Shown: positions 27,983 through 37,645 of the stretch, one piece after another
How the letters are laid out: the number at the start of each line of letters is the position of its first letter
Numbering within the stretch: the first letter of the stretch is position 1
Source: DATFVA01 sp963811905
GTDB lineage: Bacteria; Bacteroidota; Ignavibacteria; Ignavibacteriales; Ignavibacteriaceae
Direction of reading: 5' to 3'
DNA: 64,000 nucleotides
NCBI GenBank assembly: GCA_963811905.1
Contig: CAWETK010000011.1
Coordinates: forward strand, 248,001-312,000
Position numbers and translations under genes: made by a program
The notes under the pieces: generated by a model
Database searches by the model: none
The model's input: the letters and a program-made list of their open reading frames with translations, nothing else
What the model was told of the DNA's origin: nothing

Positions 27983-29461
27983 TCAGATCCTGGCAGCTAC
28001 TCGCCTGAAATGATATCCATAAACAGCCATGGTCATTGCCAGTGCAAATTTCTGTGGATGCTTAAATATTGTAAAGGCCAGCAGTTTCCAGAAATATTTT
28101 CTTCCCTCTTCCAGAGTTCCTAATAGCCAGACCAGCCTGATAAAAGCTTTTATCTCAGTGAACCTTATCTTATTCCTGCTCCATTCAGGAAGTCTGTAAT
28201 TATTAAGGAATTTTTTAAGACGGTAGTAGTATTCTTTTTGTGAATAAATAGTATGAATGATTTTGGAATAGCCCGAGATAAGTTCCCTGTAATTCATCTT
28301 AGGGATAAAGTTCATACTGCCATCCATATTATTTCCGCTGAATATATCAAGAAGACGGTTTTCCGACTGCATTCGCTTGAAAAGCTTTGTGCCGGTTGGC
28401 GCATTCAGAAGTCCTACCATTGCCGAAACAATTCCGCTCTTCTGTATAAAGTTAATCTGTTCCTGGAAGACACTCACAGTATCATTATCGAATCCTACTA
28501 TGAATCCGCCTGATACAATGAACCCATGCTGCTGAAGAATTTTAACTGAAGAAATAAGATTGCGTTTCAGGTTTTGAAATTTACCGCATTCTTCCAGACT
28601 CCCTGCACTCGGTGTTTCAATTCCTATGAATATACTGTTAAACCCGGCTTCGATCATCATATGCATCAGGTCTTCATCATCGGAAAGGTTCATAGACACT
28701 TCGGTTATAAATATAAAGGGATAGTTTTTCTCTTTAGACCATTTAATCATTGCCGGAAGGATCTCTTCCTTTAATTTCTTCTTGTTCCCTATAAAGTTAT
28801 CGTCTACTACAGATAATGTTCCCCTCCACCCTATCCGGTATAGGGTATCAAGCTCGTTGATAAATTGAGTTTCAGACTTGGTTCTTGGTTTCCTTCCGTT
28901 CAGCATCGTAATGCTGCAGAAATCGCAGTCGTAAGGACAGCCTCTTGAATACTGTAATGACAGTGAGGCATATTTTTTTATATCGAGCAGCTCCCACTGC
29001 GGCACAGGCGAATAGTTTATATCAGGATAATCATCTGAACTGTAAACCGGTTTGGGGTTTCCGTTCTTTAAATCCTCCAGGAAAGGGGGAAGAGTATTTT
29101 CTGCTTCATTCAATATGAAATGATCAACACCAAGGAAGTCTTTGTATTGAGTTGTAGCCAGCGGGCCTCCCGCCGCAACTTTAACATTCAGTTTATTACA
29201 TCTCCTGATCACTTCCCTGAAAGAAGTTATCTGGATGTTCATTCCGCTCAGGAAAACATAATCCGCCCATAGAATATGCCGGTCCTCAAGTCTGGACACG
29301 TTCATATCAATTAATTTCTTCTCCCAGTCATCCGGAAGAAGGGCAGCTACAGTAATCAATCCGAGAGGAGGCTCAGGTGCTTTTTTGGATACAAACTTTA
29401 AGGCGTCTTTGAAACTCCAGAAGGAGGAGGGCGTTTCGGGATAAACCAGCAGTACTTTCAT
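27983..29461 (-). CDS. B12-binding-domain radical SAM protein
   Basis: A 492-residue enzyme. Residues 1-150 form a cobalamin-binding-like Rossmann domain (VLLVYPETP, PPLGLITVAALLP). Residues about 165-390 are the radical SAM core with the cluster motif RGCPYDCDFC, and the C-terminal part is the DUF4070 type. Family members include methyltransferases and hopanoid-modifying enzymes (HpnP/HpnR-like), but substrate is not visible. ATG 29461 has GGGGAAAT upstream; the upstream extension to 29572 is not family-like. Stands alone. Confidence 0.85.
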   Translation of the reverse strand: MKVLLVYPETPSSFWSFKDALKFVSKKAPEPPLGLITVAALLPDDWEKKLIDMNVSRLEDRHILWADYVFLSGMNIQITSFREVIRRCNKLNVKVAAGGPLATTQYKDFLGVDHFILNEAENTLPPFLEDLKNGNPKPVYSSDDYPDINYSPVPQWELLDIKKYASLSLQYSRGCPYDCDFCSITMLNGRKPRTKSETQFINELDTLYRIGWRGTLSVVDDNFIGNKKKLKEEILPAMIKWSKEKNYPFIFITEVSMNLSDDEDLMHMMIEAGFNSIFIGIETPSAGSLEECGKFQNLKRNLISSVKILQQHGFIVSGGFIVGFDNDTVSVFQEQINFIQKSGIVSAMVGLLNAPTGTKLFKRMQSENRLLDIFSGNNMDGSMNFIPKMNYRELISGYSKIIHTIYSQKEYYYRLKKFLNNYRLPEWSRNKIRFTEIKAFIRLVWLLGTLEEGRKYFWKLLAFTIFKHPQKFALAMTMAVYGYHFRRVAARI

Positions 29462-29632
29462 AACTATTTCCCCGCAATTATTAAAATAAATTTCCGTTTC
29501 AATAATGCAGAAAAAATTTATTATTGTTTGTAAAAGTAATGTAAAAGATGAAATATGAAGTTTGACCTTCATTTGAGATTAGGTGATATTACACCGGAGG
29601 AAATATTTTAAGTACGAAACCAGGGCGGGAGT

Positions 29633-30622
29633 ATGAGAGGAAAACACTCTCTTTTTTACCACATCTTAATATTTATTATAGCTCAGGTTGTGTGGCTGTC
29701 GCTCCTTGGTATATGGATATACTGGTACGTCTCAAATTATATTATCTATGAAAAGGTCGGTGACCAGGTTTCCCCGCAGCTTCTTTACGATGTTCAGAAT
29801 GCCCTGCCTTTTGTTCTTGGATTAATACTCCTGATAGGTCTTTCCTTTTTTACTTCCGTGATCTTCAGGGACCTGAACGTACAGCTCAGGTTAAGAGAAC
29901 TGTATGATAATTTTATAGGAAATGTAACGCACGAGCTTAAATCTCCTCTTTCCTCCATTCAGCTGTACCTCGAGACATTGAAGCAAAGGGATGTACCGCC
30001 GGATAAACAAAAAGAATTTCTGGATATAATGCTGAAGGATGCTGACCGCTTACAAAGATTGATAAATTCAATCCTTGAAATATCTGCACATGAAAGAAAA
30101 AAGACACTGCAGAATTATGAAGTCTACCCTGCTGATCAGCTTCTTAAGGCTGTAATGGAGGAATCTTTTGAGAGGTTCCGTATCAAAAAAGAAAACTATG
30201 AAATAACAGGCAGTGCTCCATGTGAAATCGCTGCGTCTAAAGAATCATTGAAGATCGTTTTTGATAACCTTGCGGATAATGCACTGAAATATTCTCCGGA
30301 TGACATTGATATTAATGTGAAGCTGAGCTGTAATTCAAATAAGCTGACAATTGATTTTTCTGATAAAGGTATAGGAATTCCGGTGACTGAAAAGAAAAAA
30401 ATATTCAGGAAATTCTACCGGATAAATAATAAGGAGATCCCGAACGTGAAAGGAACAGGACTCGGTCTCTACCAGGTAAAACAGATAATTAAACTGCATA
30501 GAGGAAAAATCAGCCTTATCAGTAATACAGGGGTGCGCGGGGCAGCTTTCAGGATCGAGCTTCCGGTTTACACCGGATCTGATAAGCGTTTTATAAAAGG
30601 CAGGCAGGTGAGTAATGGATAA
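29633..30622 (+). CDS. Two-component sensor histidine kinase
   Basis: A 329-residue kinase with two membrane helices (about 10-33 and 58-78) and a short extracytoplasmic loop. No HAMP domain is evident. The HisKA box NVTHELKSPL has the phospho-acceptor His100. The ATPase domain has N (DNLADNALKYSPD), G1 (DKGIGIP) and G2 (GTGLGLYQVKQI) boxes. It overlaps the response-regulator gene by eight bases. Signal unknown, possibly membrane state given the short sensor. Confidence 0.9.
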   Translation: MRGKHSLFYHILIFIIAQVVWLSLLGIWIYWYVSNYIIYEKVGDQVSPQLLYDVQNALPFVLGLILLIGLSFFTSVIFRDLNVQLRLRELYDNFIGNVTHELKSPLSSIQLYLETLKQRDVPPDKQKEFLDIMLKDADRLQRLINSILEISAHERKKTLQNYEVYPADQLLKAVMEESFERFRIKKENYEITGSAPCEIAASKESLKIVFDNLADNALKYSPDDIDINVKLSCNSNKLTIDFSDKGIGIPVTEKKKIFRKFYRINNKEIPNVKGTGLGLYQVKQIIKLHRGKISLISNTGVRGAAFRIELPVYTGSDKRFIKGRQVSNG

Positions 30623-31325
30623 TGAAATTGCGGGCAGCCGAATACTGCTGGTTGAGGATGAAGAAACCCTGGCAGGGGGACTTGAATACAACCTGAGCGC
30701 AGAGGGCTACCTGGTTACATGGGCAAAAAACGGAAAGGATGCCGTCAGGATCTTTAATAATGAAAAATTTGATTTGATAATACTTGATATTATGCTTCCC
30801 TTCCTGAACGGGTTTGAAGTTGCAGAGATTGTGCGTGAAAAAGATATCAAAATGCCGATACTTATGCTCACCGCTAAAACAGAACCGGCTGACAAAGTAA
30901 AGGGACTGGAAACAGGAGCCGATGATTATCTTACTAAACCATTTCACCTGCAGGAGCTCCTGCTGAGAGTAAGGGGTATGCTTAAAAGAAAAAGCTGGTA
31001 TAAAAGTGCATCGGAAAAACAGCCGGTTTATACTTTTGGTAATAATGAAATAAACTTTGAAAACCTTGTCTGCCGGCATGATAATAAGGAAATGAGGATC
31101 ACACCGCACGAGGCGATGCTGTTAAAATACCTTGTAGAACGCAAAGGGGAGATAGTTACCCGGAAGGAACTGCTTGAAAATGTCTGGCATCTGAATCCCG
31201 ATATTGAAACCCGGACGGTCGACATATTTATTGCCCGCTTGCGTAAATACTTTGAATCTGATCCATCGAACCCGGTGTTTTTCAGGAGTGTGAGGGGTGC
31301 CGGTTATATATTTTCGATAGAATGA
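30615..31325 (+). CDS. OmpR-family response regulator
   Basis: A 236-residue DNA-binding response regulator. The receiver domain has the acidic pair at 14-16, phospho-acceptor Asp58 (ILDIMLP) and Lys108 (LTKPFHL). The winged-helix output (ETRTVDIFIARLRKYFESDPSNPVFFRSVRGAGYIFS) is complete. It is encoded in an overlap with its partner kinase. The targets are unknown. Confidence 0.95.
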   Translation: MDNEIAGSRILLVEDEETLAGGLEYNLSAEGYLVTWAKNGKDAVRIFNNEKFDLIILDIMLPFLNGFEVAEIVREKDIKMPILMLTAKTEPADKVKGLETGADDYLTKPFHLQELLLRVRGMLKRKSWYKSASEKQPVYTFGNNEINFENLVCRHDNKEMRITPHEAMLLKYLVERKGEIVTRKELLENVWHLNPDIETRTVDIFIARLRKYFESDPSNPVFFRSVRGAGYIFSIE

Positions 31326-31531
31326 CCGCCCGATCTCATTATTAAGAAAAATACTTTAATTTTAATACCGTTATTTCCTGCTGTTCTGCCCCGATAATAA
31401 GCAATTAAACCTGTATTTATTTGTATCTTGCAGTCTTTTTACTTATGTATGCTTAGCAATGAATTTTTAACCTGACATTATTGAAAAATTCCCATAATTC
31501 CTCAAATACAAACAAATGAAGCCGAAATAAA

Positions 31532-32392
31532 TTGAAAATTACCAAACAGTTAACTAACCGCGAAGATAAATCATTAGATCAGTATTTCCAGGAAATCGGG
31601 AGATATGATTTGTTAAAACCCGATGAAGAGATAAGCCTGGCAATAAAAATCAGGAAAGGCGACGTTACTGCTCAGAATAAATTAGTGAACGCTAATCTCA
31701 GGTTTGTCGTCTCAGTTGCCAAAATGTACCAGAACCAGGGTTTATCACTCGGTGATCTGATAAATGAGGGAAATATAGGACTCGTTAAAGCCGCCCAGCG
31801 TTTTGATGAAACACGAGGGTTTAAATTTATCTCCTATGCTGTCTGGTGGATCAGGCAGGGTATAATGTCGGCTATAGCAGATCAGTCAAGAGTTGTCCGT
31901 CTCCCTCTTAACCAGGTTGGTAATTTAACCAGGCTGGGAAAAGCTTACAGAAATTTCGAGCAGGAGTTCGAACGCAAACCGACCACTGAGGAGCTTGCTA
32001 AAGTCCTTGAAATTACTTCCGATGAGGTTGCACATATTCTTGAGATTGCAGGCCGTCAGGTCTCGGTTGACGCCCCTCTTAAAAACGGCGAGGAAAAAAG
32101 CGCGACTCTGATGGATGTACTTCAGAATGAGTCGCAGGCTATGCCCGATAAAGCATTAATGACCGACTCCTTAAAGAATGAGGTGGAGAATATACTTGGG
32201 ATACTGGATGCGCGGGAGGCTGAAGTACTCAGACTGACCTTCGGCATCGGATGCAGCCATAAAGCAACGCTTGAAGAAATCGGACTGAAATTTAACCTTA
32301 CAAGAGAGCGCATAAGGCAGATAAAAGAAAAAGCATTGAGAAAATTAAGAACTTCAAAGAGAAGTACAAAGCTTAAAGAATATCTCGGTTGA
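31532..32392 (+). CDS. Alternative RpoD-like sigma-70 factor (second copy)
   Basis: A 286-residue short group 1/2-like sigma factor with regions 2 to 4 complete: 1.2 SLDQYFQEIG, 2.x FISYAVWWIRQGIMSAIADQSRVVRLPLNQ, 3 KPTTEELAKVL, and 4.2 KATLEEIG...LTRERIRQIKEKALRKLR. The gene at 54682 is closely related and nearer the usual Bacteroidota primary sigma, so this is probably a paralogous alternative factor. Both start at a TTG in the same sequence context (TTG AAR AT). Confidence 0.85.
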   Translation: MKITKQLTNREDKSLDQYFQEIGRYDLLKPDEEISLAIKIRKGDVTAQNKLVNANLRFVVSVAKMYQNQGLSLGDLINEGNIGLVKAAQRFDETRGFKFISYAVWWIRQGIMSAIADQSRVVRLPLNQVGNLTRLGKAYRNFEQEFERKPTTEELAKVLEITSDEVAHILEIAGRQVSVDAPLKNGEEKSATLMDVLQNESQAMPDKALMTDSLKNEVENILGILDAREAEVLRLTFGIGCSHKATLEEIGLKFNLTRERIRQIKEKALRKLRTSKRSTKLKEYLG

Positions 32393-32414
32393 ATTATCAG
32401 TAAGGAGAAATAAA

Positions 32415-32549
32415 ATGAGTAAAGGGCTCAACGCAAAAAAGGATTCCAGAAAACAGCCGCAGAAATCCTTGAAAGAAAAAAAAGCAGCAAAGAAAGAGAA
32501 GAAAAACAGTAAGAACAGACCGGGATCGCTCGATCCGAAATTTAATTAG
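32415..32549 (+). CDS. Small lysine-rich basic protein
   Basis: A 44-codon ATG frame with AAGGAG eight bases upstream. The product begins MSKGLNAKKDSRKQPQKSL and continues as Lys/Ala/Glu-rich helix, ending RPGSLDPKFN. Similar tiny basic proteins are common in Bacteroidota; their function is not known to me. It lies 23 bases after the sigma-factor stop on the same strand and is probably co-transcribed. Confidence 0.7.
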   Translation: MSKGLNAKKDSRKQPQKSLKEKKAAKKEKKNSKNRPGSLDPKFN

Positions 32550-32592
32550 TACAGTTTGGCAGAGAGTACTGTTTTTATCGATTTCCGGAAAT

Positions 32593-33444
32593 TCAGAAAT
32601 CTCTCATCTCTTCAAATAATTTCTTCATTTCAGAAGGAAGCTGCGGATCCTTTTCTGCAAGCCGGCTGATCAGGAGTTCCCCGCTGTAATAAAAAGAAAC
32701 CCGGTTGTAAGGTTCATCTTTCCCGTAATTATTCCGGCTGATATTAAGTTTGTCAAGGATTTTGTTTTCAACGTACCTGGCTAAGCCCTCTTTCCATTCC
32801 TCCCATACCATATACTCAAAATCAGTTTTGTTCAGATGGCCCTTAATTATATTTCTAATTTCCCGCGCTTTCTCAATATTATTTTCCTGCAAAGCTTCTT
32901 TATAAGAATCATAATCGGACTGGTGAATAATTGAATCATCGTATGGAAACGGATGGACAATCTCCCAGGAATAATCACGATTCTGCATTGCCGACTTATA
33001 TATTTCAAGTTCCTCTTTTATCTCAGGCTCAACGCTGTTAAACTGGCAGCAGTGGATGAACTCGTGCATCACTGTAGCGTATCCCGCGGTAGCGCTGAAT
33101 GTTTTTGTGTTAACAATGCAGGTTGGTTTATTATCGTAAACCGGTAAAGGAAATGATGCCTGTATTCCTTCCGGTAATGGAAAAGGCTGCCCGGTTTCTT
33201 TAATAAATTGATAACTTTTTTCTGCACGATTGTAATCAAAAATAAGCAGGCTGTCTTTGTACGGAATAGCAACAGGATGAAATTCATTAAGACAGGGGTG
33301 GATATCCTTAACTTTTGTCTGTAATTCCACCAGCACCTTCAGAGAAGAATCCATTATTGAAATAAGTTCACCTGAAGATACCTGTGCATTTACCGATGAG
33401 CGAAAAGCTATTAACGAGATGAAAGCAATTAAAAGATGTTTCAT
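32593..33444 (-). CDS. Exported protein with gluzincin-like metallopeptidase motif
   Basis: A 283-residue protein with a signal peptide (to about residue 20). The motif MHEFIHCCQ (HExxH) lies near residue 127, and a later EEWKEGLARYVE supplies a plausible third ligand, as in gluzincin peptidases. The central part is rich in aromatic and charged residues. No known family is obvious, so this is a probable secreted zinc peptidase by motif only. Monocistronic. Confidence 0.55.
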   Translation of the reverse strand: MKHLLIAFISLIAFRSSVNAQVSSGELISIMDSSLKVLVELQTKVKDIHPCLNEFHPVAIPYKDSLLIFDYNRAEKSYQFIKETGQPFPLPEGIQASFPLPVYDNKPTCIVNTKTFSATAGYATVMHEFIHCCQFNSVEPEIKEELEIYKSAMQNRDYSWEIVHPFPYDDSIIHQSDYDSYKEALQENNIEKAREIRNIIKGHLNKTDFEYMVWEEWKEGLARYVENKILDKLNISRNNYGKDEPYNRVSFYYSGELLISRLAEKDPQLPSEMKKLFEEMRDF

Positions 33445-33536
33445 ATTCTGCCTTAGCAGGGGTTTAGGATTTGATCTTTGTAATATGAAACTTAATAAAA
33501 TCAGAAGGAAAGTTCACCAAATATGGGAGGCAACAG

Positions 33537-33562
33537 TGTAAAGCGAAACGCCGTTTCGCTTA
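33537..33562. repeat. GTAAAGCG palindromic element, minimal copy
   Basis: A 25-base palindrome with arms aagcgaaac (33541-33549) and gtttcgctt (33553-33561) around gcc. It is the smallest member of the dispersed family also found at 39105, 40291 and in the DNA polymerase gene at 52560. Confidence 0.7.
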
Positions 33563-33658
33563 GACCGGAAATATTAGAACAGGACAAAAATACTCGATTC
33601 AATAACTGGTTTTTGAGAATCTTATACTGGGTCGCGGGCCTAAAACATATTCATTTAT

Positions 33659-34102
33659 TTACGGCTTTTGTTTTGCTCTTTCTTCGCTTCTCCGCTTCAT
33701 TTCTTCAGGAGAAACTTCCTCAACGTGAGATGCAATCCACCAGCTGTTGCCGAATGGATCCTTTACGCCTGCATTCCTGTCGCCGTAAAATTGATCTGCC
33801 GGTTCCATTAAAGACTGTGCACCCGCTTCTACCGCTTTCTTATAAGCTGAATCAGTGTCTTCAACATAAATGTAGATCATTGCAGGAATCGGAGGCCATT
33901 CCCTGCTTGATTTTCCCATCATGATAACTGATTCACCAATCCTCACCTCAGCATGATTTATTGAACCGTCAGGCAGAGTCATCTTTTCGCTCTCTTTTGC
34001 TCCAAAGACCTTTATCAGAAATTCCATTTGCTTTGAAACATCTTCTACTATTAAATAAGGAATCACTCTCGGGTAATTATCGGGAATTGGTTTTACTGCC
34101 AT
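33659..34102 (-). CDS. VOC-family (glyoxalase/bleomycin-resistance-like) protein
   Basis: A 147-residue VOC protein: MAVKPIPDNYPRVIPYLIVEDVSKQMEFLIKVFGAKESEKM, then GSINHAEVRIGESVIMMGK and the final FGNSWWIASHVEEV. This matches PhnB/YnaF-like glyoxalase-fold proteins; a metal and substrate cannot be named. ATG 34102 has AAGGA upstream; ten extra residues at 34132 are unlikely. Stands alone. Confidence 0.85.
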   Translation of the reverse strand: MAVKPIPDNYPRVIPYLIVEDVSKQMEFLIKVFGAKESEKMTLPDGSINHAEVRIGESVIMMGKSSREWPPIPAMIYIYVEDTDSAYKKAVEAGAQSLMEPADQFYGDRNAGVKDPFGNSWWIASHVEEVSPEEMKRRSEERAKQKP

Positions 34103-34279
34103 ATATATATCCTTTAAATTTATTTGCTGCATCAGGTCAGTATAAGGTGGTTGAGACTTAAATTATAATTTATTGCTTTGCCCGTCCAAAGGCAATAACA
34201 CTGCACACTATATACGATGCACAAATTTATTTTGTATTTTATCTTATAATTAAGGTTGAAATTTCGGAAGGAAAATAAA

Positions 34280-35167
34280 GTGCGCTATTTAATAATAATT
34301 TCTGTCCTTACTTTAATATTTGCATCAGGCTGTGAAAAAGACCAGGGTAATCCCGAATATGTAAAATCTATTAAGCAATGGCATGAAAAAAGAGTTGCCA
34401 GGCTTAAGACAGAAACCGGCTGGCTTAACCTTGTCGGGCTCTACTGGCTGCAGGAAGGTAAAAATACTTTCGGAAGTGCAAAGGACAATGATATTATATT
34501 CCCTGAAAATGCACCCGCTCATATAGGTGCCTTTATTTTAAATGACAGTTCCGTTTCAGTTAAAATTAATCCTGATGTTGAGGTAACGGCAGATTCCCAT
34601 AAAGTAACAGATATGCCTCTGAAGGATGATCTTACTGACAGCACTACCGTCTTGCAGCAGGGTCAGTTCAGATGGTTTGTTATAAACCGCAATGGGAAGT
34701 TCGGCATAAGACTCAGAGATTTAAATGCTCCTCTCGTGAAAGAGTTTAAAGGAATAGAAACATATCCGGTTAATGAAAAGTGGAAGACCGAAGCAAAATT
34801 TGAAAAATATCCCTCACCCAAAGTTATAGAAATTCCGAATATCATTGGTTCTGTTGAGAATGACACAGTAGAGGGGAGACTCGTTTTCAGACTGAACGGG
34901 AATAATTATACCCTGGATCCCGTGAGCGAAGGGAATGAATTCTTTATCATATTTGCAGATGAAACCAACGGAGAAGAAACATACGGTGCCGGAAGGTTTT
35001 TGTATTCCGATAAACCTGATTCACTCGGTATGGTTGAGCTGGATTTTAATAAAGCTTATAACCCGCCCTGTGCTTTCACTAAGTTTGCTACCTGTCCGCT
35101 TCCTCCCAAAGAAAATTATCTTCATCTGAAAGTTACAGCCGGGGAGAAAAAATATGGCAATCATTAG
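34280..35167 (+). CDS. DUF1684 lipoprotein
   Basis: A 295-residue protein with a signal ending FASGC, so a lipoprotein, followed by the DUF1684 core (IKQWHEKRVARLKTETGWLNLVGLYWLQEGKNTFGS...ADETNGEETYGAGRFLY...LDFNKAYNPPCAFTKFATCPLPPKENYL). Function of the family is unknown. GTG 34280 has GGAAGGA eight bases upstream; the open frame reaches back to TTG 34256. Monocistronic. Confidence 0.85.
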   Translation: MRYLIIISVLTLIFASGCEKDQGNPEYVKSIKQWHEKRVARLKTETGWLNLVGLYWLQEGKNTFGSAKDNDIIFPENAPAHIGAFILNDSSVSVKINPDVEVTADSHKVTDMPLKDDLTDSTTVLQQGQFRWFVINRNGKFGIRLRDLNAPLVKEFKGIETYPVNEKWKTEAKFEKYPSPKVIEIPNIIGSVENDTVEGRLVFRLNGNNYTLDPVSEGNEFFIIFADETNGEETYGAGRFLYSDKPDSLGMVELDFNKAYNPPCAFTKFATCPLPPKENYLHLKVTAGEKKYGNH

Positions 35168-35336
35168 TCCTTAGTGACTTCGCCGCCGGTGGGGTTCTCA
35201 CAGATTAGACCAAGGGTTTATGTCAACCTGCAGGATTGCCCGACTAATGTCACTTCGCCTCTCCTTATCACATAACCGGATAAATAATTTATTTACTCTT
35301 AACAAAAATTTCACCTTGACAAAAGCAGTAGAATAA

Positions 35337-36449
35337 ATGAAACCGGAAAACCCGTTCCTCCTTTCAGATTATATTTCACCCGACTACTTTTTGAACCGGG
35401 ATGATGAAGAAAAGAGAATGATCTCTGCAGTTAAAAAAAAGAAAACCATCCTTCTTACAGCTTTGCCCGGGATAGGAAAATCAGCACTCATACACCATTT
35501 ATTTTATAAATTAAGCGAAACAGGAGGATTCGCTCTTTATTATTTTGATATCCTCCCCTCATCCGGGAAAACTGATTTTATTAATATTCTGATGAATGTT
35601 ATAATGAAAATGCGGGCAGAAGATCCTTCTCCGCAAAGGCTTAACCTGCAGAATTTTTTGGATGGACAGGATCCTCATATAATTATTGATCCACTTGTAG
35701 ACAAGTCTGCAGCTTCTTTTGAAACTGCCGGTAAAAAATCAGCTGAAGCAGTCGCCTTAATTTTTGAATACCTTCAACGCATAAGAAAAAAAACTATTAT
35801 AGCTTTTGACGGCTTTCATGTAATTAAAACGTATAATGATAAAAATTTCGAATCATTGGTGATAAGGAAGATTCTCCGGTCGGATAAGATAACTTTCATA
35901 CTTGCCGGTATTCCACGAATGGAGGAATTCACCGGAACGGGCTGGAAACGGCTGCTGAGGAATTCTGAGCAGATTAAACCCGGGAACCTTGAAAGAGATA
36001 AATACCTCGGGTTCATAAAAAGAAAATTTAAGGAGGGTAAGTTTACTATACAGGATGAAAGTATCGGGTTTATACTTGACTGGACCCATTCGCACACTTA
36101 TTCTGTACAGTATATATGCAGTAAACTTTTCAACAGGAATATAAAAAACCTGACCCTGGATCATGTTAAAGAAACGATCCTCAATATCCTGAAGGAAAAC
36201 GAGAAGATATATCTTAATTACCGGAACATGCTGACGGATTATCAATGGAATCTGATGAAGGCTATTGCAAAGGAGGGAAAAATAAAAATGATCACTGCCA
36301 GAAATTTTATAGATAAGTACAATTTAACAAGTCCGAGCTCGGTAAACACAGCCATCAATGCTTTGATTGATAAACAGCTCATATTTAAAAATGAAAGCAG
36401 GTATCATATTACCGATATTTTTCTCTGGAGATGGCTGGAAAGGGTGTGA
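35337..36449 (+). CDS. STAND/AAA-type ATPase with C-terminal winged helix
   Basis: A 370-residue ATPase: Walker A ALPGIGKS (42-49), Walker B near KKTIIAFDGF, sensor/arginine region, then a C-terminal winged-helix (TDYQWNLMKAIAKEGKIKMITARNFIDKYNLTSPSSVNTAINALIDKQLI). This is the layout of archaeal-type AAA ATPases scattered in Bacteroidota. Role unknown; it may act in defence or mobile-element regulation. ATG start, monocistronic. Confidence 0.75.
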   Translation: MKPENPFLLSDYISPDYFLNRDDEEKRMISAVKKKKTILLTALPGIGKSALIHHLFYKLSETGGFALYYFDILPSSGKTDFINILMNVIMKMRAEDPSPQRLNLQNFLDGQDPHIIIDPLVDKSAASFETAGKKSAEAVALIFEYLQRIRKKTIIAFDGFHVIKTYNDKNFESLVIRKILRSDKITFILAGIPRMEEFTGTGWKRLLRNSEQIKPGNLERDKYLGFIKRKFKEGKFTIQDESIGFILDWTHSHTYSVQYICSKLFNRNIKNLTLDHVKETILNILKENEKIYLNYRNMLTDYQWNLMKAIAKEGKIKMITARNFIDKYNLTSPSSVNTAINALIDKQLIFKNESRYHITDIFLWRWLERV

Positions 36450-36469
36450 GGAGTTCATTGAGAAGAGCA

Positions 36470-36530
36470 CTTGCACCTGTCTGCCGGCAGTCAGGCTTGA
36501 ACCTGTCCGCCGGCAATGCAGGCTTAAACT
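36470..36530. repeat. Dispersed GC-rich palindromic repeat
   Basis: Contains the palindrome ctgccggcag (36481-36490) and two similar halves ending in cttgaacctgtccgccggca. Related to the repeat at 25870-25916. Confidence 0.4.
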
Positions 36531-36561
36531 AACGAAAATCCGCTAATTCTCAATCCCCAAA

Positions 36562-36924
36562 TCAGGCAGCAGCAGTCAGCAAATCTTTTTCGATTACTTC
36601 TTTTATATTGTTCTTAGGTAATGCGCCTACTGCCATTTTAGGCTGACCTTCAACCGGTACAAAAAGGATTGAAGGGATACTCCTTATCCCAAACATAGCT
36701 CCCAGTTCCTGTTCTTCATCTGTGTTTACCTTGTATATATTAATCTTACCCTGGTATTCCTCGGAAAGTTCATCAAGGACAGGTCCTACCATTCTGCAGG
36801 GACCGCACCACGGTGCCCAGAAATCAATTATACACGGAATATCACCTTCAAATTTCCATTCCTGGTTTTTCTCAAAATCAAATACTTTTGTTTTAAATGT
36901 TTCCTTATTAAGATGTTCAGACAT
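36562..36924 (-). CDS. trxA: Thioredoxin
   Basis: A 120-residue thioredoxin with the active site WCGPC (39-43), the cis-Pro segment SIPSILFV, and the usual length. It reduces disulfides in cytoplasmic proteins. It is last in a minus-strand group of thiol and sulfur-type genes (rhodanese, DUF6132, DUF2892, DUF302), which suggests it also serves persulfide or sulfur-redox chemistry. A 29-base gap separates it from DUF302. Confidence 0.95.
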   Translation of the reverse strand: MSEHLNKETFKTKVFDFEKNQEWKFEGDIPCIIDFWAPWCGPCRMVGPVLDELSEEYQGKINIYKVNTDEEQELGAMFGIRSIPSILFVPVEGQPKMAVGALPKNNIKEVIEKDLLTAAA

Positions 36925-36953
36925 TAGGTCTTCTCCTTTTTTCTTTATTAAAA

Positions 36954-37337
36954 TTAAATAGCTTCGAAAACTCTGGTCATTTTGGTTTTAACTTCTTCGG
37001 CAACGGTTTTCAGTTCATCGTTGTCTATTAATTGAGTCATAATCATCGGGTCGAAAAAGGAAACCATACTGCCGCCGTTCTTCTCGTATACTATTACATT
37101 GCATGGTAATAAAAGCCCGAGTTCCTCTTCACTCTGAAGGGCTTTATGCGCCAGCGGCGGATTACACGCACCAAGAATTATATACTTCTTAAAATCGACA
37201 TCGATTTTCTTCTTGAGTGTTTCTTTTACATCTATTGAAGTAAGTACACCGAAGCCTTCTTTTTTTAATTCTTCGGTTACCTTTTCAACGGCCTTTTCGT
37301 AAGGCATTTCTGTCTTTTTAGAAAATCCGTAATTCAC
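36954..37337 (-). CDS. DUF302 family protein
   Basis: A 127-residue DUF302 protein: MNYGFSKKTEMPYEKAVEKVTEELKKEGFGVLTSIDVKETLKKK...FKKYIILGACNPPLAHKAL. The single Cys in GACNP is conserved in many members. Function unknown, often near sulfur-oxidation or rhodanese genes, as here. The downstream thioredoxin suggests a redox role. Confidence 0.9.
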   Translation of the reverse strand: MNYGFSKKTEMPYEKAVEKVTEELKKEGFGVLTSIDVKETLKKKIDVDFKKYIILGACNPPLAHKALQSEEELGLLLPCNVIVYEKNGGSMVSFFDPMIMTQLIDNDELKTVAEEVKTKMTRVFEAI

Positions 37338-37396
37338 TATCTCTCCTTTTTAAATTAAAATTATGCTGCTTAAACAGGGTGATTCAAACGACAATA

Positions 37397-37612
37397 TTAA
37401 GCTGTTTTTACTTTTTCTTTAAGGGTGCTTATCCCTAAGGCTTTGTAAATAGGACAAAAACTCATCATTCCTGTACCAAGTAAAACTACCGCCAGGATCC
37501 CGGATATAATACCTGCGGTTCCTGAGATTGTTCCTGTGAAAATTAAAGCTGCCAGTACTAGTGCAAGCACTATTCTTACAATTTTATCAACTGAGTTAAG
37601 GTTCTTCTTCAT
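37397..37612 (-). CDS. DUF2892 inner-membrane protein
   Basis: A 71-residue protein with two membrane helices and the family ends MKKNLNSVDKIVRIVLALVL and CPIYKALGIST. Related to the YgaP membrane part. It is in the sulfur/rhodanese group and is probably co-transcribed with the genes on either side. Confidence 0.85.
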   Translation of the reverse strand: MKKNLNSVDKIVRIVLALVLAALIFTGTISGTAGIISGILAVVLLGTGMMSFCPIYKALGISTLKEKVKTA

Positions 37613-37645
37613 TTCATTAATCCTTTTTGTTTATAAGGATTAGAT

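Noticed and set aside
33523..33924. Plus-strand open frame of 133 residues
   Set aside because: It runs antisense to the well-supported VOC gene and begins in a palindromic repeat; no family similarity.
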